Source: Methylophaga sp.
GTDB taxonomy: Bacteria; Pseudomonadota; Gammaproteobacteria; Nitrosococcales; Methylophagaceae
Assembly: GCA_002733715.2 (NCBI GenBank)
Contig: NVWQ02000055.1
Coordinates: 99,748 to 163,747, forward strand
DNA length: 64,000 nucleotides
Reading direction: 5' to 3'
Part shown: positions 10,248 through 19,432 of the stretch, in pieces
How the letters are laid out: every line of letters begins with the position of its first letter
How positions within the stretch are numbered: the stretch's first letter is position 1
Notes under the pieces: model-generated
Told to the model about the DNA's origin: nothing
What the model saw: the letters and a program-made list of their open reading frames with translations, nothing else
Database searches by the model: none
Made by a program: the position numbers and the translations under genes

Positions 10248-10823
10248 TTATTTTAAAAAACCTTTTAAGAGGCTGCCAACTAAATCACTACTGCCTGATT
10301 TGCTGCTACCGCCCATAAGAGAGCCTAATACCGAACCCAGCATTCCACCTCCTGAACGATTACTTCCGCCAGAAACAGCTCCTGCTAGCATATCAAGCAT
10401 ACCGTTTGATTGTGCGCCTTTGCTCATTGCGCCCATTAACATTGTGGCAGCCATTGGCAAAAGCTTTTTGATAATACTAGAGCCAACACCGGTCGAACTA
10501 GCCACTTGTGAAGCCACTTGTCGGCTGGCATCTTTACTGCCTAAAAGATGGCCTAATATTTTGTTACCGTCAAGCAATGATGCAGGATCCGATAATGATT
10601 CAGGCTCATCAACATAACGTTGATGATTGCCTTTTCCTAACGCACCTAACAATGACTCTAAACCATTTTCCTGCTCTACATTGCTTTGTAGCTTGCCTGT
10701 TAATGCTGGCAATAGTTGAGATAAAATATCGCTTGTTTGATCCGTTGAAAGATTATGTTGTTTAGCTAAGCTACCTAAGGCATCGCCTTTGGTAGCCGCT
10801 AAAACCATGCTTAATAAATCCAT
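10248..10823 (-). CDS. DUF937 family protein
   Basis: MDLLSMVLAATKGDALGSLAKQHNLSTDQTSDILSQLLPALTGKL plus Gly-rich C-terminus, typical of DUF937. Confidence 0.85.
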   Translation of the reverse strand: MDLLSMVLAATKGDALGSLAKQHNLSTDQTSDILSQLLPALTGKLQSNVEQENGLESLLGALGKGNHQRYVDEPESLSDPASLLDGNKILGHLLGSKDASRQVASQVASSTGVGSSIIKKLLPMAATMLMGAMSKGAQSNGMLDMLAGAVSGGSNRSGGGMLGSVLGSLMGGSSKSGSSDLVGSLLKGFLK

Positions 10824-10838
10824 GAGATAGCTCCGTGC

Positions 10839-11042
10839 TTATTTGAGTATAAAGGTCACTTTCATTGCGACTTTATAGCCTACAATCTTATTATCTTTAA
10901 TATCTAATGTTTGATCTTGGATCCAAACTGATGTGACATTTTCTAATGTTTCTGTGGCGCGCGCTACACCATCTTGAATAGCGTCATCAAAACTTTTTGT
11001 TGAACGGGCAATAACTTCTGTAACTCTTGCAATAGACGACAT
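10839..11042 (-). CDS. Dodecin family flavin-binding protein
   Basis: 67 aa, VTEVIARSTKSFDDAIQDGVARATETLENVTSVWIQDQTLDIKDNKIVGYKVAMKVTF. Confidence 0.93.
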   Translation of the reverse strand: MSSIARVTEVIARSTKSFDDAIQDGVARATETLENVTSVWIQDQTLDIKDNKIVGYKVAMKVTFILK

Positions 11043-11121
11043 AATAGTTCCTTTATTTATTAATTTAAGAATTGTGAACTTTATACGTTATTGCACTCTA
11101 TGACAAGCCGCTAAGCGTAAA

Positions 11122-12138
11122 TCAATTTTCCTGCGGGATGAGCGCCCAATCATTGTTGACCGCATCAAGCAGCCTCGTCAGCGCTTTACTTTTTTTGCGA
11201 TAACTATCCACATCCGCATCCCATCGTACCTTAACAGAGATATGTAAAGGGCCAGTTATCTCTCGAACAAGCTCTTTCCGCACTCGATAAATACCTGTTC
11301 GCTCATTGTGTTGCTTGTCTTTTGGGTCGGGTGCCAATGTGTTTAAAAAATGAGGCTCAAACTGCAAGCCAAACTTGCTTGCTTCACTGCTGATCCATTG
11401 ACTTGCAATGTGGCTTAAGCCTGGCTCTTTATATCCGCCGCCAATATCTGAATGTACCCCTGAAAACCAAACTTGCTTAAGATCTGAGCCCGGTTTGTCG
11501 CTCCACATTGTTGGCTCAAAATCTACACGATTTTCATCTATTGCTAAGGCGTGGCGAGCATGTTGAATAATTTTGCTTGGCTCTGTATCATGAAATAAAA
11601 ACTCACGCTCACCTAATGTCCCCCAAAAAGGAACCGGAATACCCAACGCGCCCACCGTATCCCATGCCCCAATAAATTCGATCGGACAAATATCAGCACA
11701 CGCTAAGTCTTGCCGAAACTTTTCTGCCAATGGCTCATTTGGCCCCGTTGATTTAGCACGTTTTCTATAAAGTTTATAAGCGGCGGGAATTTGATCGGCG
11801 AACTCTCTTTTCAATAGGCCACAGTTGCGGATAAAGCCAGCCAAAGAACGAACAGTGTAAGCGCCTCGACTAAAACCAAAAAAGAAAAGTTTGTCGCCCT
11901 CGTTATAGTTATGAACAATAAAGCGATAACAATCTAAAATATTTTTATCGATGCCAGCGCCCGTTAGCCCGCCTGCAATTTTCTTTCTGTCTGTGCCTAC
12001 ACCCCAATCATAAAAAACAATTTGCTCTACATCATCGGCCATCGGCTTAACGCCTCGAGCCATTTGTAGCACATTAGTGGCAAGACCTTTTTCTGGTGAG
12101 TTCCATGTACCATCAGCAAAAATAACAATTCTCTTCAT
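11122..12138 (-). CDS. DUF2235 alpha/beta hydrolase (Tle1-like phospholipase catalytic fold)
   Basis: KRIVIFADGTWNSPEKG, nucleophile elbow FFGFSRGAYTVRSLAGFI, WFSGVHSDIGGGY. Confidence 0.9.
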   Translation of the reverse strand: MKRIVIFADGTWNSPEKGLATNVLQMARGVKPMADDVEQIVFYDWGVGTDRKKIAGGLTGAGIDKNILDCYRFIVHNYNEGDKLFFFGFSRGAYTVRSLAGFIRNCGLLKREFADQIPAAYKLYRKRAKSTGPNEPLAEKFRQDLACADICPIEFIGAWDTVGALGIPVPFWGTLGEREFLFHDTEPSKIIQHARHALAIDENRVDFEPTMWSDKPGSDLKQVWFSGVHSDIGGGYKEPGLSHIASQWISSEASKFGLQFEPHFLNTLAPDPKDKQHNERTGIYRVRKELVREITGPLHISVKVRWDADVDSYRKKSKALTRLLDAVNNDWALIPQEN

Positions 12139-12176
12139 TGTTCTTTACCTCATATTTTGGCTAAGACATGCTGTTT

Positions 12177-13187
12177 TTACTTTTGTCTGTGATATGAAAT
12201 AACCCGTTCAACTTCATTTTTAGAGCCCAAAATAACAGGCACACGCTGATGAATATCTTGTGCTTGAATATCCATAATACGATCATAGCCCGTGGAGCTC
12301 ACGCCGCCCGCCTGTTCAACAATAAAGCTCATTGGGCTGGCTTCATACATTAGCCGTAATTTACCGCCATTGGTCGAAGGTTTGCTATCGATCGGATACA
12401 TAAAGATCCCGCCACGAATCAACACACGATAAACTTCCGCCACCATCGAGGCCACCCAACGCATATTGAAGTTCTTCTCACGCCCACCATCCACACCTTG
12501 AATGCATTCTTCGACATAGCGTTGCATCGGCTCTTCCCAAAAACGTTGATTCGACATATTAATGGCAAACTCGGCTGTATCTTCTGGGATAGTCATCTTG
12601 GGGTGGGTCAAAATAAACTCGCCAACGTCCTGATCTAAGGTAAAACCATTTACACCATTACCGGTCGTTAAAATCATCATTGTTGCCGGACCATAAACAC
12701 AAAAACCAGCACACACTTGCTCAGTGCCTTTTTGCATAAAATGCTCAGATTTTGGTGTGGTTACCCCTTCAGGGCAGCGTAAAATTGAGAAGATCGTACC
12801 TACGGACAGGTTAATATCAATATTAGACGAACCATCCAGCGGATCAAAAGCAATTAAGTATTTACCCTTAGGCTGATCATCTGGAATTTGAATAATTTCT
12901 TCAATTTCTTCTGAAGCCATACCTGCTAAATACCCAGTCCAATTCAAGGCGTCCACCATCACATCATTAGTGATGATATCCAGCTCTTTTTGAACTTCAC
13001 CTTGCACGTTCTCAGATTCAGCCGCTCCACCAATACCGATAATTCCGCTTCGGTTAACTAAGTGAGAAATCTTTTTACAGGCGCTGACAATATCATTCAA
13101 TAATCCCGATATTTCGCCTGTTGAGTTTGAAGAAGTACGTTGCTCTTCAATAATAAATTGAGTTATTGATTTTCCTATATCTGACAT
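12177..13187 (-). CDS. fbp: Fructose-1,6-bisphosphatase class I
   Basis: KGKYLIAFDPLDGSSNIDINLSVGTIFSI and GGIFMYPIDSKPSTNGGKLRLMYEASPMSFIVEQAGG. Start set at MSDIGKS. Confidence 0.96.
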   Translation of the reverse strand: MSDIGKSITQFIIEEQRTSSNSTGEISGLLNDIVSACKKISHLVNRSGIIGIGGAAESENVQGEVQKELDIITNDVMVDALNWTGYLAGMASEEIEEIIQIPDDQPKGKYLIAFDPLDGSSNIDINLSVGTIFSILRCPEGVTTPKSEHFMQKGTEQVCAGFCVYGPATMMILTTGNGVNGFTLDQDVGEFILTHPKMTIPEDTAEFAINMSNQRFWEEPMQRYVEECIQGVDGGREKNFNMRWVASMVAEVYRVLIRGGIFMYPIDSKPSTNGGKLRLMYEASPMSFIVEQAGGVSSTGYDRIMDIQAQDIHQRVPVILGSKNEVERVISYHRQK

Positions 13188-13208
13188 GATGGGCTCCTTC
13201 ATTTATTC

Positions 13209-13240
13209 CGTCATTCTCGCGAAGGCGGGAATCCAACGAT
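13209..13240. repeat. Left half of ~80-bp palindromic repeat
   Basis: cgtcattctcgcgaaggcgggaatccaacgat matches the left arm of the intact copies at 18747 and 21266. Confidence 0.8.
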
Positions 13241-13270
13241 TTAACTAAGTATAAGCTAAATTTGAATGTC

Positions 13271-13558
13271 TTAGCAGATGCTTGGGTAAAGATCTTCCCT
13301 AACAGAATTATTTTCTTCTATCAATTCTATCTTCCAGTCTCTATTCCACTTTTTCAGTTGCTTTTCACGAGCAATTGCTGATTCCATTTCTTGGTGAAGC
13401 TCATACCAAACTAAACTATGAATTTGGTGTGTTTTTGTAAATCCTTCAACTTCATTGTTCTTATGTTGCCAAATTCGCTTAATAAGATCAGAGGTAACAC
13501 CAATGTATAGCGTTCCGTTCTTTTGGCTTGCTATCATGTAAACACAGGATTGTTTCAT
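13271..13558 (-). CDS. GIY-YIG endonuclease family protein
   Basis: CVYMIASQKNGTLYIGVTSDLIKRIWQHK...LVWYELHQEMESAIAREKQLKKWNRDWKIELIEENN. Confidence 0.95.
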   Translation of the reverse strand: MKQSCVYMIASQKNGTLYIGVTSDLIKRIWQHKNNEVEGFTKTHQIHSLVWYELHQEMESAIAREKQLKKWNRDWKIELIEENNSVREDLYPSIC

Positions 13559-13588
13559 TCATTTTAATCCGTGTTAACTTGTCTCTAT

Positions 13589-13620
13589 CCATGGATCCCC
13601 GCGTTCGCAAGGATGACGAA
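13589..13620. repeat. Right half of ~80-bp palindromic repeat
   Basis: ccatggatccccgcgttcgcaaggatgacgaa matches the right arm of the copies at 18747 and 21266. Confidence 0.8.
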
Positions 13621-13624
13621 ACGC

Positions 13625-14434
13625 TTAAATTTTAACTAAAATTTCACCCATGCCAATGCCGCCTAAATCTCCCGCATAACGCTGTACGCGAGAAAACATG
13701 TCTAAATTGGCAAATTTGGTGTCTAAATTACGGAAAGAAGCTAACATTAACGGTAAAAACGCCAATGTATGTGGGCCACAGTCATTAAAGTTTGCTGGGA
13801 TCTGAGCTTCTTTCAGCAATAACAGTGTGCCTCGCTTCATCCCGTAACCAAGATGAGCACCGACATCGCCTAATACAGCAATTGTGCCTGAGATCATTCT
13901 TCCGCCGCAATAATCACCCGCATTGCCTTCAATTAAGATATAACCGCGACGCATATGATCACCGGTGCGCGCACCAGTATTGCCCGTTACTATAACGGTT
14001 CCACCAGTCATACCATTTTTATTGCCAACACGTGCTCCACCTACAATATCGCCGGCATTACCGTTAATTTTTATCTGCCCACCTTTCATTTCGCACGCCG
14101 TATAAATTCCCGTATTACCCGTTACAAGAATATAACCATTAGTCATCATTGCACCGAGGTAGGCACCGACATTTCCTTTTATTTCAATGGTGCCATGGCT
14201 CATTTGGTTGCCAATAAAGTCTAGCTTATCACTGCTATTTTCAAACAGGATATGCTTTGCATTATCACCACTAACATCAAAAACACTGTCAACTCGAACC
14301 GTGCTGTTGCCTGATGGCAGTTCAATTGCTGCAATATCTGCGGCCGACTTACCCTCCAAATTATCTGCAGTAAGCACCGAACAATCAATTCTTTGTTTAG
14401 GAGATTGTTTTAGCGTTAATTTTAAAGCGCTCAT
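13625..14434 (-). CDS. fhcC: Formylmethanofuran dehydrogenase/formyltransferase-hydrolase complex subunit C
   Basis: Repeated GXXGD/GNAG beta-helix: GNTGIYTACEMKGGQIKINGNAGDIVGGARVGNKNGMTGGTVIVTGNTGARTGDHMRRGYILIEGNAGDYCGGRM. Operon with fhcDAB. Confidence 0.94.
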   Translation of the reverse strand: MSALKLTLKQSPKQRIDCSVLTADNLEGKSAADIAAIELPSGNSTVRVDSVFDVSGDNAKHILFENSSDKLDFIGNQMSHGTIEIKGNVGAYLGAMMTNGYILVTGNTGIYTACEMKGGQIKINGNAGDIVGGARVGNKNGMTGGTVIVTGNTGARTGDHMRRGYILIEGNAGDYCGGRMISGTIAVLGDVGAHLGYGMKRGTLLLLKEAQIPANFNDCGPHTLAFLPLMLASFRNLDTKFANLDMFSRVQRYAGDLGGIGMGEILVKI

Positions 14435-15327
14435 GCCATAATCTCCTGTAAATGGAAGTGGAAGGGGCCAAGTTTGCCACCATAGTTACCGGCACTAATT
14501 CGGCGAATACCATTTTCAGCACCTAAATCACACACCGCTTGAATGCCTACTCGCATTGCGACATCAATATCTTCTTTGGTTAAACCGTCGATAACAATTT
14601 CCATCACTGATTCAACCTCAGGGGAAAGGTCACTCTTGGTTTGGCCTTTTAAAGTTGGACAAAACGCATCATTGGTTGAGGCATTTAATGCTTTAAATTT
14701 CGAGCCCACTTTTGAACCGGAGCGAACAACACCACCCGGGAAAGGCATAATGACATTAGGGCATTTTTTCATTTCAACAATTGCGGCTTCACAAGCTGTT
14801 AAGGCTTGAGCTTGCGATTCGGCTAACACCAGGAAGTTACCACCACCCACTGAGGCTTGAACGCCTGTTTTTTCTTGGGTTAGGAACTCTCCATCCATTA
14901 CCGGAATACGCCAATAACGTTTACCATCAATCATTTTTGAGATTTGGAAACCATCACCAAAGAAACGCAGGTTCTGGCCTAATGCAATTTCAGTATCACT
15001 TTCTAAACCTGAAAATAACGCTGATGTGGGCGAAGTGAGCACACACTGACCTGAGCGGGTTTCAACTTGTTTTGCTAGGCTTTTTCCACCCATTGCAAAA
15101 ATCAAAATAGATACGCCGGGCCGGCCATCGGGTGTTTCACTTGGCTCAAGCACTCTTTCAATACCGGCCTCACAGCCACAAGCAATTACCGACGTCGCAA
15201 ACCCGGTGAAAGTTTGTGCTGAAATCATCGCCCATTTTGCATTGAGTGCAGTAATGATTAAGCGCGTGCCTTTCATTGGGAATGCTTCTGCGAAGGTTTC
15301 ATCAATTGTTACACCATTGATAATCAT
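14431..15327 (-). CDS. fhcD: Formylmethanofuran--tetrahydromethanopterin N-formyltransferase
   Basis: MIINGVTIDETFAEAFPMKGTRLIITALNAKWAMISAQTFTGFATSVIACGCEAGIE. Confidence 0.96.
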   Translation of the reverse strand: MIINGVTIDETFAEAFPMKGTRLIITALNAKWAMISAQTFTGFATSVIACGCEAGIERVLEPSETPDGRPGVSILIFAMGGKSLAKQVETRSGQCVLTSPTSALFSGLESDTEIALGQNLRFFGDGFQISKMIDGKRYWRIPVMDGEFLTQEKTGVQASVGGGNFLVLAESQAQALTACEAAIVEMKKCPNVIMPFPGGVVRSGSKVGSKFKALNASTNDAFCPTLKGQTKSDLSPEVESVMEIVIDGLTKEDIDVAMRVGIQAVCDLGAENGIRRISAGNYGGKLGPFHFHLQEIMA

Positions 15328-16991
15328 ATTTTGCCTCCTGCATGTAACGGCTGCACGGTCAGACTACCTCGACCGTCATCAACAATTTCATCATCACTGA
15401 TTTTAAAGTTACCTAGTTTCTGAGTATGGTACTTATCAAAATACGGTTTCAATGATTTTTCAATGCTGTTGTCATATTCTGGTTTAACCACATGTGTTGT
15501 GCCCCATGTGACTTCGACAATCTCACCATCTTTAACAACCATAGTGCCATCTTTAAATACATAATCTGGTTTGCTGAACATTTTTTCACGATCTTCATCA
15601 TCGGTATAAACGGTAATATCCGCTGCAGTTCCTACACCTAAGCTACCACGATCAGCAAGACCAACTAATTTAGCCGCACCCGCACGGGTCATAATGGCAA
15701 TTTCATATAAAGTATATTCACGATCTAAAGAAGCTAAATGGCTGGCTTTTTGAGCTTCTGGATGCAAGGTCGATAAAATATCGTTACGGAAGGTCTTATC
15801 CATCAATAAACGTATCAAATGTGGATAACTGGTAAACGGCGCCCCATTTGGGTGATCCGTTGTTAAGAACACACGCCAAGGGTCATCAACCATTAAGAAT
15901 GTTTCTAAACCAATCATCCATTGCAAAGCATTAACATAGCTTTGATCTTTATATTTGAATGGCAATACACCACAACCAGCATCACATTCAATATCCATAA
16001 CCACCCATTTGTTTGGGCTAGCATGAGGATGAGCAGCATGTTGACGCATAGTATCGCCTGATGCTGTAACCGTTTGACCAAATAAGATCTGGCCAACGTC
16101 GGCAGTAATGTTTTTGTGTTTATTAATGGTCTCTGCAATTTGAGCAGAACCTGATGAGAACTTAAAGTCGCCTTCAGTACCATAACTATGGAACTGGATA
16201 TGGGTCATATGCATTGGCAAACCGTTGATGCCTTCCATTGTATCAATGGTCATTTCTAAGTTACCGGCCACACCTAGGTTACAGCCATGAACATGCAAGG
16301 GATGTGGCACACCTAACTCTTTCACCGCAGTAGCTAATCGCAATAAAATATCACGAGGCGTCACACCGTAATATTGGTTTTTTTCATCTAAATCAAGTTT
16401 ACGTTGATTGAATTTAAACGCATTAATACCGCCCGGGTTGACCACTTTCACGCCAATAGCGTGGCTGTGGGTCATTGTCCAAGCCACATAGTTATTAATC
16501 GCTTCTTGATCACCGTTCGATGCCATCATTCTGAGTAGGAAATCATCACTACCCAACATGACATAACCCCCTTTATCGATGATCGGCGTATCACCCATTT
16601 CCATATGTGCTTGACGTGCATTGACCGGCAAAATTGCAGGTTCGAAACCTGCTGTATAACCCATTTCAGCATAACGATAGCCCGCCGTTAATGTGCTAGG
16701 TGCAGCATGACCACAACCACTTCGCATTAACTCGGTTCGAGCAACAACATCGGCCGCATGATCTTCTGGCAACATGGTGCGGGCAATATTAACCTTCCCA
16801 CCACCAATATGCGTGTGCATATCAATCGCACCGGCCATCACCACCTTACCCCGCAGGTCAAACTCTTTATCAATACGATCGTCGCCCGGCCTGGCAATAA
16901 TGCGGCCATCTCGGATATAAATATCTTTGACTTCGTTATTGATACTATTGGCTGGATCGTAAATTCTGCCGCCTGTTAGTTTTGTTAACAT
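15324..16991 (-). CDS. fhcA: Formylmethanofuran dehydrogenase subunit A (amidohydrolase fold)
   Basis: GAIDMHTHIGGGKVNIARTMLPEDH, PHPLHVHGCNLGVAGN, FLTTDHPNGAPFTSYPHLIRLLMDK. Confidence 0.96.
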   Translation of the reverse strand: MLTKLTGGRIYDPANSINNEVKDIYIRDGRIIARPGDDRIDKEFDLRGKVVMAGAIDMHTHIGGGKVNIARTMLPEDHAADVVARTELMRSGCGHAAPSTLTAGYRYAEMGYTAGFEPAILPVNARQAHMEMGDTPIIDKGGYVMLGSDDFLLRMMASNGDQEAINNYVAWTMTHSHAIGVKVVNPGGINAFKFNQRKLDLDEKNQYYGVTPRDILLRLATAVKELGVPHPLHVHGCNLGVAGNLEMTIDTMEGINGLPMHMTHIQFHSYGTEGDFKFSSGSAQIAETINKHKNITADVGQILFGQTVTASGDTMRQHAAHPHASPNKWVVMDIECDAGCGVLPFKYKDQSYVNALQWMIGLETFLMVDDPWRVFLTTDHPNGAPFTSYPHLIRLLMDKTFRNDILSTLHPEAQKASHLASLDREYTLYEIAIMTRAGAAKLVGLADRGSLGVGTAADITVYTDDEDREKMFSKPDYVFKDGTMVVKDGEIVEVTWGTTHVVKPEYDNSIEKSLKPYFDKYHTQKLGNFKISDDEIVDDGRGSLTVQPLHAGGKI

Positions 16992-17006
16992 CTCTATCCA
17001 GCCCCT

Positions 17007-18281
17007 TTAAAGCGCTTTTTCAACAGCGGTTAGTACGTCGAAGGTACTTGGCAAGCCACTGTCACGTAATTTTCGTAATGGTACGGATACCACGCCATCT
17101 GTTCTAAATGCTCGACCTACATGGTCAATTCCCGGTGTTCCCACAGGAATAAACACTTCTGGTTCTTGCTCAAAGGTCATGCCTGATCGACCTAATACCG
17201 CCGTTGTGGCGTTTGATTTAGGTGGTGTGCGATCAATATTGAAGCTAGAGATCCATATTAAGGCGTCCACCTCATCGTTTTCTAACATCCGGGTCGTATC
17301 ACAAAGATGCGGGTCGTAATCAGGGTAACCTTGATTAAAATTGGTTCGCATAGGGAAGCCAGACTGCCAAGCGGACACTTGATTAACGGTAATGCTGCCC
17401 TCTTTTCCACCCAAAGGTAAACCACTTGAACGTGTGTCGTCATTTAACTCTTTAACCATTTCACACACGGTTTGAACTGTCGCTTCAGCATGATCAAAAT
17501 CTAAATCACCTGCCGCCCATGTCACCACAGAATATTTGGCCTTTTTTAACTGTTCAGCCAATACAGCCAGATCACTCACTGCAATGCCGCCCACTTTTTT
17601 AGCTTGAATTGCTTTTCCTTTTACTAAAGCGCGTAAAACTGAAACCACTTCTGGTAAATCAGCATCATCACACGCTAATATTTGAGCTTTTTTTCCTTTT
17701 GGTGAAGTAGAAGCATTGCCCGATGGTGTTTTACCAAGGTAAACCACTTGCCGTGATTCAATCTCTTGATCAAACATGCTTTCATCATTCCACACCATAC
17801 GTTCAAAAAACCGAGGATATTCCGCTTCAATATCGCTGCCCACCACCACCAGCAAATCAACTCGATTCCTCACTTCGGTTAAGGTGGTCAGCATCCAACC
17901 GGTATCTTGCAACACTAAGGTATTTCTAAAGCCTGCAGCTGAATCCATATTATCAATGGTAGCTCGGCTTTTATCAGCCAAAGCCATTGCAGAGCGTGCA
18001 CCGTTTAAATCGGTAGCCATTCCACCTATAACAGTTTGCTTGCTCTTGCGTAGCAAATTAACAATCTGGCTGACGGCTTCGTTTAAAGACACCTCTTTGC
18101 CTTTTACCCGTGGCGAGGTATCCGTTATAGGGGTTTCAAAACCTTTTTTAGTGACGGCATCACCGTTTTCAATGATAGATACATTATTACCTTCAACTTT
18201 GATTGTTAAATCATCTGAGGCAATACCACAAAATGGACTTGGCACTTCTTGCCAAACGCCTGCTCCGGTTTGTTCGGTCAT
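17007..18281 (-). CDS. fhcB: Formylmethanofuran dehydrogenase subunit B (bacterial FhcB)
   Basis: Molybdopterin-oxidoreductase-like fold (PFCGIASDDLTIKVEGN) in the fhcBADC order. Confidence 0.92.
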   Translation of the reverse strand: MTEQTGAGVWQEVPSPFCGIASDDLTIKVEGNNVSIIENGDAVTKKGFETPITDTSPRVKGKEVSLNEAVSQIVNLLRKSKQTVIGGMATDLNGARSAMALADKSRATIDNMDSAAGFRNTLVLQDTGWMLTTLTEVRNRVDLLVVVGSDIEAEYPRFFERMVWNDESMFDQEIESRQVVYLGKTPSGNASTSPKGKKAQILACDDADLPEVVSVLRALVKGKAIQAKKVGGIAVSDLAVLAEQLKKAKYSVVTWAAGDLDFDHAEATVQTVCEMVKELNDDTRSSGLPLGGKEGSITVNQVSAWQSGFPMRTNFNQGYPDYDPHLCDTTRMLENDEVDALIWISSFNIDRTPPKSNATTAVLGRSGMTFEQEPEVFIPVGTPGIDHVGRAFRTDGVVSVPLRKLRDSGLPSTFDVLTAVEKAL

Positions 18282-18292
18282 CTTGATTTCCC

Positions 18293-18670
18293 TTAATCGT
18301 ACTTAATGTATTTAAAACGCGGGTCTGAAGGGGTGCCTTCAAATGGACTGCCATCTTGTTTACCTGGCTGCCATTGCACAACCTCTTCTATTTTTTTAGC
18401 TAATTCAAAATCTTTATCGGTAATGCCTTTGGCGCTATGTGTGGTTAATTTTACAATCACAAAGGCATAAGAAGCCGATATATCAGGGTGATGCCATGCT
18501 GCTTCAGCTAAATGGCCAACGGTATTAATTACCATTAATGTGCCTTTCCAGCCGCTGGTTTTATACTTGCGCCTGATCCAGCCATTTTCGAAATACCAGT
18601 GTGGTAATTCTGCCGTTAATTTTTCAGCGACTTGTGCTTCTGTATACGTTTTTTCGTTACTTTCTGACAT
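18293..18670 (-). CDS. Pterin-4a-carbinolamine dehydratase family protein
   Basis: LPHWYFENGWIRRKYKTSGWKGTLMVINTVGHLAEAAWHHPDISASYAFVIVKLTTHSAKGITDKDFELAKKIEE. The HHPD motif is diagnostic. Confidence 0.92.
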   Translation of the reverse strand: MSESNEKTYTEAQVAEKLTAELPHWYFENGWIRRKYKTSGWKGTLMVINTVGHLAEAAWHHPDISASYAFVIVKLTTHSAKGITDKDFELAKKIEEVVQWQPGKQDGSPFEGTPSDPRFKYIKYD

Positions 18671-18746
18671 AACAATTTCAGCCTTTAAATTATTTATACC
18701 TATGGCCATTCAAAATTTATAAAATCATGATAACTTTACAAAGGCT

Positions 18747-18826
18747 CGTCATTCCCGCGAAAGCGGGAATCCAACGATAGTGGCTAGTTCCACTGCCCAT
18801 GGATCCCCGCTTTCGCGAGGATGACG
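18747..18826. repeat. Intact ~80-bp palindromic repeat
   Basis: cgtcattcccgcgaaagcgggaatccaacga...ccatggatccccgctttcgcgaggatgacg. Confidence 0.85.
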
Positions 18827-18889
18827 AAAAATAGACCTCTACAGCTTTATTCCCCTTGGATACCTTGAGCATACTCTAATCATGTCCTT

Positions 18890-19432
18890 CTATCCATGCT
18901 TTGCTCTCATTAATAATGACTCAATTTTGTTTTGCTTTAACTGTTTTTGTAGTTGATCTGCCTTATCTCGCCCGATAATAGGACCCACCTGTACGCGATG
19001 CCATGTGTCTTTATTGTCAATGGTGACTGTTTGCACTTTAGATTCTATCCCCAACAAGGCCAACCTTGCCCTATAGCTATCGGCATCCGCTGCTTTTCTA
19101 AACGAGCCTACTTGCAACATATAACTGACTTTTTCTTTTGATTCTGGGGTTGTCGCTTGCGGCGGTGATGTCACAATAGGTACTTGTTTTGGCGTATTAA
19201 CCACCACTTCCATTTCTGGCAATAAGGTATAAAAATCAAAGGTCGGCTCAATATTTTTATTGGCTTTTTGCTCTGTTTCTGTCGCAGCTTTATCTAGCCG
19301 TTCTGCTGGCACATTATCTTTTAAATGCAAAAGAAACATCACAAAAGCACCGACAGCAAAACTAAGTAGCATCGGTCCCCAAGGCGGTGTTTTTTGCTTT
19401 GCGCTATTTCGTGAGTTTTTTCTTGTCGCCAT
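18890..19432 (-). CDS. SPOR domain protein
   Basis: Single TM segment and C-terminal SPOR domain YMLQVGSFRKAADADSYRARLALLGIESKVQTVTIDNKDTWHRVQVGPIIGRDKADQLQKQL. Confidence 0.93.
   Translation of the reverse strand: MATRKNSRNSAKQKTPPWGPMLLSFAVGAFVMFLLHLKDNVPAERLDKAATETEQKANKNIEPTFDFYTLLPEMEVVVNTPKQVPIVTSPPQATTPESKEKVSYMLQVGSFRKAADADSYRARLALLGIESKVQTVTIDNKDTWHRVQVGPIIGRDKADQLQKQLKQNKIESLLMRAKHG

Noticed and set aside
10030-10617. 195-aa plus-strand ORF over LysM and DUF937 genes
   Set aside because: Spans two well-supported minus-strand genes; compositional artefact.
15820-15828. Perfect DnaA box TGTGGATAA inside fhcA
   Set aside because: Single isolated 9-mer in coding sequence, expected by chance.
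17776-18306. 176-aa plus-strand ORF opposite fhcB
   Set aside because: Shadow ORF of fhcB with no independent signal.
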